In this document: positions 6,200 to 6,644 of the stretch, piece after piece
How positions within the stretch are numbered: the stretch's first letter is position 1
Layout of the letters: every line of letters starts with the position of its first letter
Origin: an uncultured Lachnospiraceae bacterium
GTDB taxonomy: Bacteria; Bacillota; Clostridia; Lachnospirales; Lachnospiraceae
Length of the DNA stretch: 6,644 nucleotides
Assembly: GCA_902803015.1 (NCBI GenBank)
Contig: CADCOL010000171.1
Span: 1-6,644, forward strand
Direction of reading: 5' to 3'
Position numbers and translations under genes: made by a program
The notes under the pieces: model-generated
Seen by the model: only the letters and a program-made list of their open reading frames with translations
The model's database searches: none
Told to the model about the DNA's origin: nothing

Positions 6200-6644
6200 A
6201 TGGATAAGAAACCACAACTTGCAATTGTAGTACCGTGCTATAACGAAGAAGAAATGCTTCCGATTACCTCGGAAGCTCTTCGTGCTTCTTTGGATGACTT
6301 ATTTTCCAAGGGTTTGATCTCAAACGACAGCTTTGTTCTGTTTGTGGATGACGGCAGTAAAGACAAGACCTGGGAGCTGATTTCCGCGGAATGCGGCAAG
6401 TATCCGACACAGATTTACGGCCTGAAACTGGCCGGCAATGTCGGACATCAGTTTGCATTAACGGCAGGCCTTCTGACTGCAAAAGACTGCTCGGACGTAA
6501 CGATTTCCATCGATGCCGATTTGCAGGATGATGTTCATGTTTTCGACGATATGCTAAAGAAATTCCACGAGGGCTGCGACATCGTTTACGGTGTCCGCAA
6601 TTCCCGCAAGAAGGATACGTTCTTTAAGAGAACCACCGCGCAGG
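6200..6644 (+). CDS. Family 2 glycosyltransferase, GtrB/DPM1-like (3' partial)
   Basis: A GGAG at 6190–6193 lies 6 nt before the ATG, and the gene starts 24 nt after metY with no terminator between. The 148 residues present form a GT-A fold start: IVVPCYNEEEML (9–20), VDDGSKDKTW (49–58) for nucleotide-sugar binding, GNVGHQFALTAGL (79–91), and the metal-binding acidic motif DADLQDD (105–111). The N-F/V-G-H-Q-x-A-L-x-A-G pattern with DADLQDD is characteristic of GT2 enzymes that load a sugar onto polyprenyl phosphate (GtrB, YkcC, DPM1-type). Those normally carry two C-terminal membrane helices, which would lie beyond the right edge. The likely role is to make an undecaprenyl-phosphate-linked sugar for cell-surface glycan decoration on the cytoplasmic face of the membrane. 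Sugar and acceptor cannot be told from this fragment. Confidence 0.9.
   Translation, partial: MDKKPQLAIVVPCYNEEEMLPITSEALRASLDDLFSKGLISNDSFVLFVDDGSKDKTWELISAECGKYPTQIYGLKLAGNVGHQFALTAGLLTAKDCSDVTISIDADLQDDVHVFDDMLKKFHEGCDIVYGVRNSRKKDTFFKRTTAQ

Noticed and set aside
1..6644. CRISPR arrays, tRNA or rRNA genes, insertion sequences, attachment sites, toxin–antitoxin or phage-defence genes
   Set aside because: None was recognised: no regularly spaced direct repeats, no cloverleaf-like intergenic sequence and no transposase, recombinase or defence domain; almost all of the window is housekeeping coding sequence.

Overview
The window holds six plus-strand genes packed end to end: two are cut by the window edges and four are complete. 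Moderate GC, strong AGGAGG-type ribosome binding sites, the clostridial form of YebC and an nnrD–alr–CBS-protein order all suggest a Firmicute of class Clostridia, probably Lachnospiraceae. This is inferred from protein style and gene order, not from a search.

Layout. (1) 1–1867 is one uninterrupted frame that enters from the left edge. It starts as the C-terminal part of an NAD(P)H-hydrate dehydratase (NnrD), a metabolite-repair enzyme. Without a stop it runs into a lipoprotein-type hydrophobic segment with a lipobox and then an extracytoplasmic SGNH/GDSL hydrolase. (2) 1885–3063 is alanine racemase (alr), which makes D-alanine for peptidoglycan. (3) 3115–4065 is a membrane-anchored CBS-pair/CorC_HlyC protein that lacks the usual DUF21 (CNNM) membrane domain. 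(4) 4099–4845 is a YebC/TACO1-family protein. (5) 4895–6175 is O-acetylhomoserine sulfhydrylase (metY), for methionine/homocysteine synthesis. (6) 6200–right edge is the N-terminal part of a GtrB/DPM1-like family 2 glycosyltransferase.

Gaps between genes are 17–51 nt and no convincing intrinsic terminator is visible, so much of the window may be co-transcribed. A TATAAT box overlapping the stop of the CBS gene may give yebC (and perhaps metY) a promoter of its own. The first three genes suit a repair/cell-envelope group. YebC, MetY and the glycosyltransferase look like unrelated housekeeping neighbours. No stretch over 300 nt lacks a gene, and no tRNA, rRNA, CRISPR array or mobile element was seen.

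The most interesting feature is the first gene. A cytoplasmic repair enzyme appears fused in frame to a surface SGNH hydrolase, and the SGNH part itself looks like a tandem of a degenerate SGNH-like domain followed by an intact one. No defence or other clearly new multi-gene system is evident; the remaining genes are ordinary chromosomal genes.
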